Source of the DNA: Lineus longissimus | Lineage: Eukaryota > Nemertea > Pilidiophora > Heteronemertea > Lineidae | DNA: 60,000 nt | Direction of reading: 5' to 3' | Assembly: GCF_910592395.1 (NCBI RefSeq) | Contig: NC_088318.1 | Span: 12,650,349 to 12,710,348 of the forward strand | Notes under the pieces: model-generated | Told to the model about the DNA's origin: nothing | Seen by the model: the letters and a program-made list of their open reading frames with translations, nothing else | Database searches by the model: none | Shown here: positions 55,301-60,000 of the stretch, in pieces | How positions within the stretch are numbered: the stretch's first letter is position 1 | How the letters are laid out: each line of letters begins with the position of its first letter | Made by a program: the position numbers and the translations under genes

Positions 55301-58300
55301 GGCACGTTCGGTGAAGCAACGGGCATAAAGGACGTGGCAAAGACGCTGAAAAAACACATCCAGATGTTCACATCGAAGCTGGAGGAGACACGTGAGAGGA
55401 TTGAAGACACCAGCAAGTGCTACAACCTATTGGACAGGGTAGGTACTATAACTGAGGCGATGCGTTGTTGACCAATTTGAGGTTGGCTGCTTAGTCCTTA
55501 TTCCTTATTCCTAAGGGGTGAGCCTAAAGGTGTATGAATGGGTATTGGTCAGAAATGCTCCGCTTTAAAGGGCCATTTGAGCAGCTCGTCTATTGAAATG
55601 TTTTAGGATGTGGTCAAAGTAAGACGAGACCTCTGTCGTTGTTGATAGATGTTAAACCCAAAACTTTTACTTCTAAGCAAATCACTCACAAGTCTTATGC
55701 TTGTTTCCTTCCAGTGCTATGAGTGGGCTTTGGAAGCCATGAAACATGTGACGAGCATCAAAGTGGACAATACGCCCACCGCCCAGCAGGTCGGGCGATT
55801 ACTGGCGAGTGCAATTCTCTATGCGAGAAACAACCCACCGATCACTGCTGCGAAATTCGACGAGATGCTACGTCTGTCGAAAAAAGTCTCAAACAAGATG
55901 TGCGATCAATGCAAATTGGCACGCTCGAGGTGCGAGGATACAGAGAAGTTGATGGAGCTCCGTCTGTCGACCCTTCAAAAGGCGAAAGAACAATTAGAGA
56001 AGGATGAACGAAATAAGAAACGCGATAGTTTCGGTCGGAAAGCAAAAAAAGAACGGCGAAAACGTGATAGTTCTGAGAATGGCCGAGACAGGTCGAAATC
56101 GCCGTCGCCTGGATTCCGCTCGAAATCACCGTCGCCAGGATTCCGCTCGAAATCCCCGTCGCCAGGATTCCGCTCGAAATCGCCAAGTGTTCCTGTCGCC
56201 CCGTTAGCAGAGTTGGACCTGGATGATTTGAATATCAATGAGAACCAGTCCGATGATGAATATCTGACGCAGCATTTGAATGCCACAAGCACGCCGGTAA
56301 GCTTCCCGACTCAGATGCGGCGCCGGTCGTATGCGGGTGCACCATCGGCACCGATGTATTCTGTGTCTGCGCCATCTAACAATTTCAGTTACTTGAACTC
56401 CCGGCCGAGTAGATTAGGCAATGTGGACGAGAATTTATTTCGGGAAGAAATGATCACGAGTGACTATTCAGATCGCGTGACGACGTCAATACCGAAGGGA
56501 TTAGCGAACAATAAATTACGATCTTCACACGGAAGCATTGACGGGTCACAAGATAGTTTGCATAGCTCAAAAAGTAGTTTAAGTGGGTCGCAGGACAGTG
56601 TGTGCGGATCGCAAGAGAGTCTAAACAATTCTAAAAAGTCTGGCGATTCTAAAAAGAGTCTACGGAAAAGCCTGAGAAAATGTTTCCAGAACAGCCTACA
56701 GAATCTTACACAAAATCTCACACGGAGTCTACCCGGCTCACGTGAAGATTTAACGAACTCAAAAGAAAATCTCCACGACATTCAGGCATCTATAAATGAC
56801 ATTAGGGCTTCTCGCGACTGCCTACGCCAGTCTTCAGATCAGTTAAGTGTGTCACTCGAAGATCTGTCCAAGCAAAAGAAGAGTTCCTCGTTGCCGCGGG
56901 ATACGCAACCACCCGATGGACTCCAGCACAAGAATCGCTTCAAGCGCTCTAATACTGCCACGGGAATAAACGAGAAGGCACAGGATGAGAACGTGCCGCC
57001 AGTCATGGCCAGGGTTCAAAGGTCAAACGGAGAACGGAAAGGAAGATGGAGTTTGGTGTCGGGAAGTACAGAAAGTCTACCGAGGTAAGCCAGAACATGA
57101 TAGTGCCTGTAGCTATGGTTTCAGTTGGCATTGATTATAATTTATCGCCAAAGACTTCTGTAATTTGATCAATCGACTCAAATTCAGATCCTCATTGCAA
57201 AAAATTACATTGAAATGCTCAACGTTATGTTTGCATTGGCATTGGAAGAACAATCCGCGTTGAGAGCCACTTGTCAAGTATCTGAAGTCTTTTGAAATTC
57301 GGCCAAGTCAGATTTATGTTGATATCTGTAATTTCCAGTATGCCAGAAGAAGAAGATAGTACCGACAGCGGGAAACAATGGAAGCCAGTTCCCGTGAACA
57401 CCCATCTGTTGAAACAGTCTAAGACGCTGATGCATCACAGTTCAATGGCCGACCTAAACGTGACAGAGGCGGAAATCAAGAGTCGTAGGTAGGTAGAAGG
57501 AATAGATTACTAGAGGAGCATCGGGTCTTGTGGTTTGGGTTTTCAGCATCGTGGCTCAATACCTCACATGACTTATCAAATTCCTTGTGATCTGCCATTT
57601 TGCCCAAATTCTCATCTCGGCGAGACGCCTCGGTCTTGGCCTACATCTTAGCTCCACCTGCCTGCTGTTTGGTGAGAGAACCGATACCTCCTGTATGGCA
57701 ATTGGCGGTGGGCTAAAAAGGGTCTTGTCATGATCATCTTCACATGAAACTTCATCTACTTTCAGAATCCTTGCTCACGTAACCGAAGAGATGATTCAGA
57801 CCGAGCGCGACTATGTCAACTCGCTCCTGTACATCATCGAGAACTACCTACCTGAGATCCAGCGCGAAGACGTGCCGCAAGCCCTCCGGGGGAAGCGGAA
57901 CATCATCTTTGGAAACATCGAACGAATCTATGAGTTCCATAGTCAGTATTTCCTCCAGGAGGTGGAGCAGTGTGAGAACTCGCCATTCCAGTTGTGTCAT
58001 AGCTTTCTGAATCATGTAAGTAGCATTTATAGCATGACGATAACGTCACCCATATTCTAAAAAAAATTGACCCAGAATGATCTCAAGCTCTCTGACCTGT
58101 GACTGTCAGTTGGGTTTTCGCTTGATACCGGAAATGTTACATCGTGGCTTCATCTCGGCACTGGTGCTGAAATCTCATGGTTACAGGTTGCAGCAACAAA
58201 AATCTCTTGTGTGCGGGGTGCTCTAGTTTTCTGCCTCATTCCATTCTTCAACTTTGCTCATTTTCTCCACCACAGGAAAGCAAGTTCTATCTGTATGCCT

Positions 58301-59805
58301 TGTACAACAAGAATAAACCCAAGTCGGATACACTGATGGCTGAGTGTGGTGCTGCATTCTTTAGGGTAAGTTCTCTCCGGTAAAGTCTTCCTTTGCTTTG
58401 TATTGACTCTCACCAGTGACATCATTTAGACAAACAAATGCTATTCAATAATCTGGAAATGGACCAAAATGGACATAAATTAATATTGTCAGGGATTTCT
58501 CAATACTAGTCCTGGCATCTTACATCTGTTTCGGTGTGATGATCACATACTCATCGAAAACCGTCCATAACTTTTTGCAGGAAAAACAACGACAGCTCGG
58601 TGACAAAATGGACTTGTCCAGTTACCTTCTGAAGCCAGTTCAGCGCATGGGAAAGTACGCCCTGCTGCTGAAGCAAATCATCAAGGAATGCCCGGAAACG
58701 GAACCGGATTTTCAAGATTTGAAGAATGCCGAAGAGATGGTGAAGTTTCAGCTGCGTCATGGCAACGATCTGCTGGCAATGGATTCATTGAAGGATTGTG
58801 ATGTAAGTGATAGCAGGAATAAATAGAGACTAGTCCTCATTAGTTCTTGGTGATATGTATTGCTGAATTTCACTCCTGAAAAACTCGCAGTGTTTCACCG
58901 ATGAGATCAAAACGTTGAATAGCGTTGTGGCCATTCTCGAGCAGACCTTAATGGCCAAGTCCCTGCTCTGATATTGATACTTCAACGCGTCTCAACTATG
59001 CATTGAATGGTCCCTTCATACTTGACATAGGTGGCTCGTTATTTTTGTAGATAAAAATATCTTGTGTAGTGTGGCCTGTAACAGGACTACTTGTAACCTC
59101 GGGCTTCAACTAACCAATGTTTGTGGGGTTGGGAGTTCCAGTACGTGTTATAATTGCTTTGTCACTTCCTGATATGTTCCTTTCTATTCTAGGTCAATCT
59201 CCAGGAACAGGGCCGTCTGCTCCGGCAGGAGCGGTTCCTTGTCTGGCAAGGGCGGCGAAAGTCGTTACGTCATGTATTCCTCTTTGATGATCTTATTGTG
59301 TTCAGCAAGACAAAACACACACCGAGCGGGCATGATACATACTTATACAAGCATAGCATCAAGGTAGGCAAAATTGAATGGACTCAGAGTAAACAAGCAA
59401 TTTATATCGCTGCGACCTGCAACATAAATTGCACATTTGCTGTGGTCATCAAACGTGAATGCAACTAGAATCAGTGATCAAACCCAGTGATTACCGATTT
59501 TGCCATGTTTACCTGGAGACGAATGATCTTTTTGAGGCCATTACTTTGGTCATCACTACTGCCCGGTGAGTGCTGCTATCCGTCTGAAGATTCATAAAGT
59601 ATGGTCTCCATCACTGTTTTCTTTCAGACATCAGATCTTGGTCTGACGGAAGAAATAGGAGACAGCGGGTACAAATTTGAGATCTGGTTCCGGAAGCGTG
59701 TCAGTGGTGAAACCTACATTCTACAGGCACCAACGATGGATGTAAAGAATGCGTGGACGAAAGAAATCTCAAAGATTCTCTGGTCACAAGCCTGCAGAAA
59801 CCGAG
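21872..59805 (+). CDS. PLEKHG4: PLEKHG4/puratrophin-1-like RhoGEF, 17 exons, partial at both ends
   Basis: This is a Rho-family guanine-nucleotide exchange factor. By family knowledge it catalyses GDP release from Rho GTPases at membranes and links to actin organisation. Coding joins are 21872-22322, 32074-32247, 37047-37170, 38791-38893, 39299-39403, 39757-39873, 44476-44726, 45717-45855, 46295-46417, 55244-55438, 55715-57084, 57339-57488, 57766-58015, 58276-58365, 58581-58802, 59193-59363 and 59628-59805. All introns are GT-AG and phases match at every junction, giving 1404 codons plus one base without a stop. Residue ranges: N-terminal family region 1-120, CRAL-TRIO about 205-350, spectrin-like helices about 360-700, low-complexity linker about 700-1070, DH about 1104-1285, PH about 1290-1400. 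Missing are the 5' coding start and the 3' end after a phase-1 donor at 59806. Orthology to PLEKHG4 versus PLEKHG4B is not resolvable, since the two vertebrate genes are paralogues. MCF2L/DBS shares the architecture but fits the DH-PH sequence less well. Confidence 0.93.
22433..22680 (+). CDS. Possible alternative 3' exon ending in a stop
   Basis: After the exon 1 donor (GTGAGTAT, 22323) comes a pyrimidine-rich tract and TTTCTGTTAG, ending at 22432, which makes a well-formed 110-bp intron. Splicing there keeps frame (G + AT = Asp) and adds about 81 residues, starting NSSFSISAKGLWGQ and ending at TGA 22678-22680. A downstream AATAAA is at 22 kb-plus, position 23191-23196. The result would be a short protein holding only the N-terminal region. 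No domain is recognisable in the added tail. It could equally be an open stretch of intron next to a fortuitous acceptor. Confidence 0.28.
25776..26004. mobile_element. 229-bp foldback element, copy 2
   Basis: It has the same length and arms as the copy at 8631-8859, ending in ATATGTGACTCGCTCTACC. The loop reads in the opposite direction, so the element inserted in the opposite orientation (or its centre flipped). It lies inside intron 1. High arm identity suggests recent activity. Confidence 0.92.
29837..30195. repeat. Three-unit tandem repeat of 123-132 bp
   Basis: Landmarks recur in order in each unit: CCCTTCT, then AGTG, CTTG(T)GCAGAG, GGAAGGG, TTGCT(C/A)C(G/A)TTGA and GGTCAGACT. Units start near 29837, 29960 and 30092 and are considerably diverged. 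The frames across it look like shadows. Confidence 0.75.
31408..31497. repeat. Imperfect foldback, arms about 40 bp
   Basis: TGTTTCAATCAG and ATACATTCATAGTGCTT pair with the reverse complement of AAGCACCATGAATGTAT and GATGAAACAG across a 6-bp loop, with small insertions. Confidence 0.75.
32013..32073 (+). promoter_or_regulatory. Possible alternative start: in-frame ATG just upstream of exon 2
   Basis: An ATG at 32013 sits in GAAAATGGCGGATG, a favourable start context that also fits the YY1-type core ATGGCGG seen at many animal promoters. Its frame is preceded by TGA (32004-32006) and runs without interruption across the exon 2 acceptor into the CRAL-TRIO coding sequence, adding MADDVIKMRRSCISRSFLFV. 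This could be an alternative first exon giving a protein that lacks the N-terminal family region. I see no TATA box. The alternative reading is that this is ordinary intron upstream of the acceptor at 32073. Confidence 0.35.
32074..32247 (+). CDS. PLEKHG4: RhoGEF exon 2 (linker into CRAL-TRIO domain)
   Basis: The acceptor TTTCTCTTTGTAG ends at 32073 and the donor GTAAGT begins at 32248. Phase 1 in, phase 1 out. Residues 151-208 run through a polar linker to DIRRDVVDSGVVKLPG. The VVKLPG motif is the usual entry to the CRAL-TRIO fold in this family, and the split glycine is completed by exon 3. The phase match with both neighbours supports the join. Confidence 0.88.
32248..37046 (+). other. Intron 2 (4.8 kb)
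   Basis: Just after the donor there are three tandem copies of a roughly 23-bp module (32310-32370) that belongs to a dispersed repeat family. A cluster of nuclear-receptor-like half-sites lies at 35214-35273. TAGGCCTA occurs four times between 33.4 and 35.6 kb. An unrecognised open frame near 35550-35820 is probably not a gene. Confidence 0.75.
32310..32370. repeat. Tandem triplicate of a dispersed-repeat module
   Basis: Three units of about 23 bp share CCGGTGATCGCTGG, with the first reading ACTGGTGATCGCTGG. The same module occurs singly in other repeat remnants in the window. Confidence 0.85.
37047..37170 (+). CDS. PLEKHG4: RhoGEF exon 3 (CRAL-TRIO, first half)
   Basis: This 124-nt exon lies between TCGTTGCAG (ending 37046) and GTAAGG (37171). 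Phase 1 in, phase 2 out. It reads VRDRKGCPVTVMTTNSLIW, then HKQDFQSSELTKLLLYYQSL. The RDxxGxPV pattern is the first beta strand of Sec14/CRAL-TRIO domains, followed by the helix that leads to the 'YYQSLHR' segment. The exon is easily missed because a longer frame covers it on the opposite strand, but it repairs an otherwise broken phase between exons 2 and 4. Confidence 0.93.
37171..38790 (+). other. Intron 3
   Basis: This 1.6-kb phase-2 intron shows no recognisable gene, foldback or tandem repeat. It ends in CTCACTTCAG. Confidence 0.8.
38791..38893 (+). CDS. PLEKHG4: RhoGEF exon 4 (CRAL-TRIO core strand)
   Basis: The acceptor CTCACTTCAG ends at 38790 and the donor GTAAGT begins at 38894. 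The first base completes Arg, and 34 codons follow: DETNKKGMTVVVDARQG, then ATIPVLNLLLDTLYAVE. The GMTVVVDARQ strand matches the central hydrophobic beta strand of CRAL-TRIO domains. Phase 0 out. Confidence 0.95.
39039..39170. mobile_element. Small inverted-repeat element with 37-bp arms
   Basis: The arms GGCCCCTGAATGCTAATTAG and on to CGGGCTAA at 39039-39075 match the reverse complement of 39134-39170 perfectly or nearly so. The flanks carry similar GTATGGGTTCAAT and CTATGGTTCAAT, possibly a target-site duplication. It fills a third of intron 4 (38894-39298). Confidence 0.85.
39299..39403 (+). CDS. PLEKHG4: RhoGEF exon 5 (CRAL-TRIO)
   Basis: This exon is exactly 35 codons, phase 0 at both ends, with acceptor CGTTTCAG and donor GTAAGA. 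It reads TSKIGAISLVHVIADKHTQS, then LLFKSPSYKPHCGPK. The pattern (helix end, then hydrophobic strand, then helix) continues the Sec14-like fold seen in puratrophin-type RhoGEFs. Confidence 0.95.
39461..39602. repeat. 39-bp tandem repeat in intron 5
   Basis: Three to four units carry TCAACCGATTAGGTGACC and CTAACCAAAAAGTG. It takes up much of the 353-bp intron 39404-39756. Confidence 0.85.
39757..39873 (+). CDS. PLEKHG4: RhoGEF exon 6 (end of CRAL-TRIO)
   Basis: This exon is 39 codons, phase 0 at both ends, with acceptor TCTTCCAG and donor GTAGGA. It reads FDMLSTLDKLHKYIDKSQLP, then RELGGSFPYTHTTWVQFRQ. The 'I D x S Q L P x E L G G' motif is the conserved ending of CRAL-TRIO domains in the DBS/PLEKHG4 group. 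'Y...W...R' marks the start of the following spectrin-like helix. Confidence 0.97.
39874..44475 (+). other. Intron 6 (4.6 kb)
   Basis: This is a phase-0 intron. A 147-codon open frame at 40630-41073 has no family resemblance and is not called as a gene. No foldback or clear tandem repeat was seen. It ends in TTTAATTAG. Confidence 0.75.
44476..44726 (+). CDS. PLEKHG4: RhoGEF exon 7 (spectrin-like helices)
   Basis: The acceptor TTTAATTAG ends at 44475 and the donor GTGAGA begins at 44727. Phase 0 in, phase 2 out. The exon encodes residues 359-441, starting QLEAFSLNCQVGARFLVGVM. Long amphipathic helices with 'EEANQLLEKHEECIKKAF' follow, typical of the spectrin-repeat region between CRAL-TRIO and DH. 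'ATVEEANQLLEKHE' is the classic repeat-start pattern. Confidence 0.95.
44727..45716 (+). other. Intron 7, with a terminal-inverted-repeat element
   Basis: This 990-bp phase-2 intron holds the element at 45458-45636, which ends 80 bp before the exon 8 acceptor. Nothing else stands out. Confidence 0.8.
45458..45636. mobile_element. 179-bp element with 16-bp terminal inverted repeats
   Basis: The ends TGCGCTTACACCACGA and TCGTGGTGTAAGCGCA are perfect complements. The interior holds further inverted AATTGG/CCAATT and TTGCCG/CGGCAA pieces. There is no coding content. It ends 80 bp before the exon 8 acceptor. No convincing target-site duplication was seen. Confidence 0.8.
45717..45855 (+). CDS. 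PLEKHG4: RhoGEF exon 8 (spectrin-like)
   Basis: The acceptor CATTTTCAG ends at 45716 and the donor GTAAGT begins at 45856. Phase 2 in, phase 0 out. It reads ESVSSAKQFYKDVQDTVYKL, then VKLADTRVHKLEQ and CHQLRQFEIDSSL. The 'KLEQCxQLRQFE' segment is a strongly recognisable spectrin-repeat helix in DBS-like RhoGEFs. The last 52 nt and the donor are duplicated exactly in the following intron. Confidence 0.95.
45804..45961 (+). repeat. 79-bp exact tandem duplication across the exon 8 donor
   Basis: Copies at 45804-45882 and 45883-45961 appear identical base for base. Each holds the last 52 nt of exon 8, the GTAAGT donor and 27 nt of intron. The second copy therefore offers a second complete donor at 45935. 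Reading on through the first donor meets an in-frame TAA at 45883-45885, so use of the second donor would truncate the protein. The identity of the copies points to a very recent event or an assembly artefact. Confidence 0.95.
46295..46417 (+). CDS. PLEKHG4: RhoGEF exon 9 (spectrin-like)
   Basis: This exon is 41 codons, phase 0 at both ends, with acceptor CCTGATTTCAG and donor GTAGGT. It reads IVNWLNSTADETLRKHHKPA, then ETLKGIRLQQKDFDKFYFSA and M. 'WLNSTADETL' and 'QQKDFDKFYFSAM' fit the second spectrin-like repeat. A foldback element begins only 11 nt inside the following intron. Confidence 0.95.
46429..46628. mobile_element. Degenerate 200-bp copy of the same foldback family
   Basis: It is bounded by ATATGTGACCCG and CGGGTCACATAT. 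The left arm shares about 75 bp of recognisable sequence with the two young copies (for example TTTGTTCATTTC and CCTTTTGTGAAAT). The right arm has diverged and been shortened. It starts 11 nt after the exon 9 donor. Confidence 0.8.
46722..46834. repeat. Imperfect two-unit duplication, about 57-60 bp
   Basis: Both units share GGCACTTT, CAGTTAATTGTTTT and (A/G)TCAAGTATCT in the same order. Confidence 0.7.
51424..51770. repeat. 42-bp minisatellite, eight units
   Basis: Eight units begin TGACAAGTG(C/T)TG and continue GAAGACTTTGACAA, followed by a partial ninth. Because 42 is a multiple of three, the reverse strand stays open as a 14-residue repeat. I regard that as a by-product of the unit length. 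Confidence 0.92.
52855..53864. repeat. Inverted pair of GAAAC-rich arms about 0.86 kb apart
   Basis: 52855-52933 (GGGTAGTTGTAAAACAAG then GAAACACA-type units) matches the reverse complement of 53791-53864. The interior contains two poly-C tracts (53333-53344 and 53609-53631). It may be a 1-kb inverted-terminal-repeat element or two separate insertions. No coding sequence was recognised inside. Confidence 0.7.
55244..55438 (+). CDS. PLEKHG4: RhoGEF exon 10 (spectrin-like)
   Basis: This exon is 65 codons, phase 0 at both ends, with acceptor TCTCTTTGCAG and donor GTAGGT. It starts TYIDKGSDLLEEASMLTQSG and continues with 'GEATGIKDVAKTLKKHIQMF' and 'TSKLEETRERIEDTSKCYNL'. 'IDKGSDLLEEA' followed by 'LKKHIQMFTSKLEETRERIE' is a full spectrin-type three-helix pattern. 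The frame is also open upstream through the acceptor, but the family pattern (FYFSAM then TYIDKGSDLL) fixes the junction. Confidence 0.95.
55715..57084 (+). CDS. PLEKHG4: RhoGEF exon 11 (last helices plus long serine-rich linker)
   Basis: The acceptor CCTTCCAG ends at 55714 and the donor GTAAGC begins at 57085. Phase 0 in, phase 2 out, 456 codons. Roughly the first 110 residues are helical (CYEWALEAMKHVTSIKVDNT through 'LQKAKEQLEKDERNKKRD'). A basic stretch (GRKAKKERRKRD) follows, which could serve as a nuclear or membrane-binding patch. Next come RSKSPSPGF repeats, an acidic DLDDLNINENQSDDEY patch, and about 200 serine-rich residues with SQDS/SQES motifs and leucines every 3-4 or 7 residues. 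A linker this long in one exon is unusual beside the short neighbouring exons. It is probably disordered and phosphorylated, which is inference. Confidence 0.95.
56090..56188 (+). repeat. 27-bp coding tandem repeat (RSKSPSPGF)
   Basis: Three full units of nine residues (56090-56116, 56117-56143, 56144-56170) and a partial fourth (RSKSPS) lie in frame in exon 11. The peptide is identical in each unit, while the DNA differs at a few third positions. SP dipeptides next to basic residues are typical proline-directed kinase sites (family knowledge, not shown here). Confidence 0.95.
57339..57488 (+). CDS. PLEKHG4: RhoGEF exon 12 (linker to DH)
   Basis: The acceptor AATTTCCAG ends at 57338 and the donor GTAGGT begins at 57489. 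Phase 2 in, phase 2 out, 50 residues. It reads SMPEEEDSTDSGKQWKPVPV, then 'NTHLLKQSKTLMHHSSMADL' and 'NVTEAEIKSRR'. A second weaker GT (GTAGAA) lies four bases downstream but would break frame. The end joins exon 13 at 'R-ILAHVTEEM', the first DH helix. Confidence 0.9.
57766..58015 (+). CDS. PLEKHG4: RhoGEF exon 13 (DH domain, CR1)
   Basis: The acceptor CTACTTTCAG ends at 57765 and the donor GTAAGT begins at 58016. Phase 2 in, phase 0 out. It reads ILAHVTEEMIQTERDYVNSL and on to 'CENSPFQLCHSFLNH'. TERDYV is the hallmark of conserved region 1 of DH domains, and its glutamate contacts the GTPase switch I. 'LRGKRNIIFGNIERIYEFHS' is the second conserved helix. Confidence 0.98.
58276..58365 (+). 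CDS. PLEKHG4: RhoGEF exon 14 (DH domain, middle)
   Basis: This exon is 30 codons, phase 0 at both ends, with acceptor CTCCACCACAG and donor GTAAGT. It reads ESKFYLYALYNKNKPKSDTL, then MAECGAAFFR. The 'YALYNKNKPKSD' motif is characteristic of the PLEKHG4/DBS/Trio-type DH domains. Confidence 0.96.
58581..58802 (+). CDS. PLEKHG4: RhoGEF exon 15 (DH domain, CR3)
   Basis: This exon is 74 codons, phase 0 at both ends, with acceptor CTTTTTGCAG and donor GTAAGT. It contains MDLSSYLLKPVQRMGKYALL, the conserved region 3 helix that forms most of the GTPase contact, with the catalytic-site lysine in LLKPVQR. 'FQLRHGNDLLAMDSLKDCD' supplies the conserved Asn of the last DH helix. All key DH residues I can check are present, so the exchange domain looks intact. 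Confidence 0.98.
59193..59363 (+). CDS. PLEKHG4: RhoGEF exon 16 (PH domain, first half)
   Basis: This exon is 57 codons, phase 0 at both ends, with acceptor TTTCTATTCTAG and donor GTAGGC. It begins VNLQEQGRLLRQERFLVWQG and continues 'RRKSLRHVFLFDDLIVFSKT', then 'KHTPSGHDTYLYKHSIK'. The HVFLFDDLIVFSK strand pair is the standard PH signature after a DH domain. Confidence 0.97.
59628..59805 (+). CDS. PLEKHG4: RhoGEF exon 17 (PH domain, second half)
   Basis: The acceptor TTTTCTTTCAG ends at 59627 and the donor GTGAGT begins at 59806. Phase 0 in, phase 1 out. It reads TSDLGLTEEIGDSGYKFEIW, 'FRKRVSGETYILQAPTMDVK', then 'NAWTKEISKILWSQACRNR'. The Trp of 'KNAWTKEI' is the invariant C-terminal helix residue of PH domains. 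The following exon(s) are outside the window. Confidence 0.97.
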
Positions 59806-60000
59806 GTGAGTCCTGGTTTCACCTAGCTCACATGCGTGAGGACTTCGGAGAAGGATAAAAATATCATAACAACCAAATTTTTGTGCCTGTACGTTTGAAG
59901 TTCACCAAATTCACAATTTTTCGGGATGGAATAGGAAACCGGTTTTTATTTTCCTAACGAAAAAATATTTTTCCACAAAAATGAAATTTGGTGGTTTGCA
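59806..60000 (+). other. Start of intron 17, running out of the window
   Basis: The phase-1 donor GTGAGT is followed by AT-rich intron sequence with no second exon before the window ends. Confidence 0.85.

Larger units (their letters stand above)
55439..59627 (+). other. Short introns of the DH-PH cluster
   Basis: The introns 55439-55714, 57085-57338, 57489-57765, 58016-58275, 58366-58580, 58803-59192 and 59364-59627 are 215-390 bp, against 0.35-9.8 kb upstream. Two carry remnants of a dispersed repeat (58150-58225, and a second at 59390-59515). Nothing else was seen. Confidence 0.85.

Noticed and set aside
56295-56312. GTAAGC...ACTCAG inside exon 11 as a mini-intron or alternative donor
   Set aside because: It is 18 bp, too short for an intron. 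As an alternative donor it would end in phase 0, while exon 12 needs phase 2.
56464-56781. Minus-strand frame opposite exon 11
   Set aside because: It is a shadow of the serine-rich coding sequence. The + strand has continuous frame, splice sites and family context.

Overview
This looks like animal nuclear DNA, most likely from a marine invertebrate. It is roughly 40% GC, with long introns, GT-AG splice sites, minisatellites, palindromic foldback elements and degenerate dispersed repeats. No bacterial signals (operons, Shine-Dalgarno sites, tRNA or rRNA genes) were seen. The species cannot be named from the window. The octamer TAGGCCTA is clearly over-represented.

One gene can be supported. 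It lies on the + strand, and both its ends fall outside what I can resolve. Seventeen coding exons between 21872 and 59805 join with matching splice phases into an open frame of 1404 codons plus one base. The product is a Rho guanine-nucleotide exchange factor of the PLEKHG4/PLEKHG4B (puratrophin-1) family. Its order is: family N-terminal region (exon 1), CRAL-TRIO/Sec14-like domain (exons 2-6), spectrin-like helices (exons 7-11), a long serine-rich linker (exon 11, 1370 nt), a Dbl-homology domain (exons 12-15) and a pleckstrin-homology domain (exons 16-17). The true start codon and first coding exon(s) were not found. The C-terminal exons lie beyond 60000.

Layout: 1-21871 has no supportable gene and holds repeats (a minisatellite with a 117-bp higher-order period, a 229-bp perfect-type foldback, older foldbacks and dispersed repeats). 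21872-22322 is the first recognised exon. A possible short alternative 3' exon follows at 22433, after a well-formed 110-bp intron. 22323-32073 is a long intron with a second 229-bp foldback. 32013-32247 is exon 2, preceded by an in-frame ATG in a good context that could start a shorter isoform. Exons 3-6 (37047-39873) complete the CRAL-TRIO domain. Exons 7-9 (44476-46417) and 10-11 (55244-57084) encode the spectrin-like region and linker. Exons 12-17 (57339-59805) encode the catalytic DH-PH cassette in a compact cluster.

The most interesting observations are these. A 79-bp exact tandem duplication copies the 3' part of exon 8 with its splice donor. Possible alternative 5' and 3' ends would separate the N-terminal module from the catalytic part. 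A palindromic element family has two young copies in opposite orientation and one old copy beside a splice donor. The linker has perfect RSKSPSPGF repeats followed by an amphipathic, leucine-periodic serine-rich stretch. A degenerate dispersed repeat family has one module amplified in tandem. No wholly new biological system was found.
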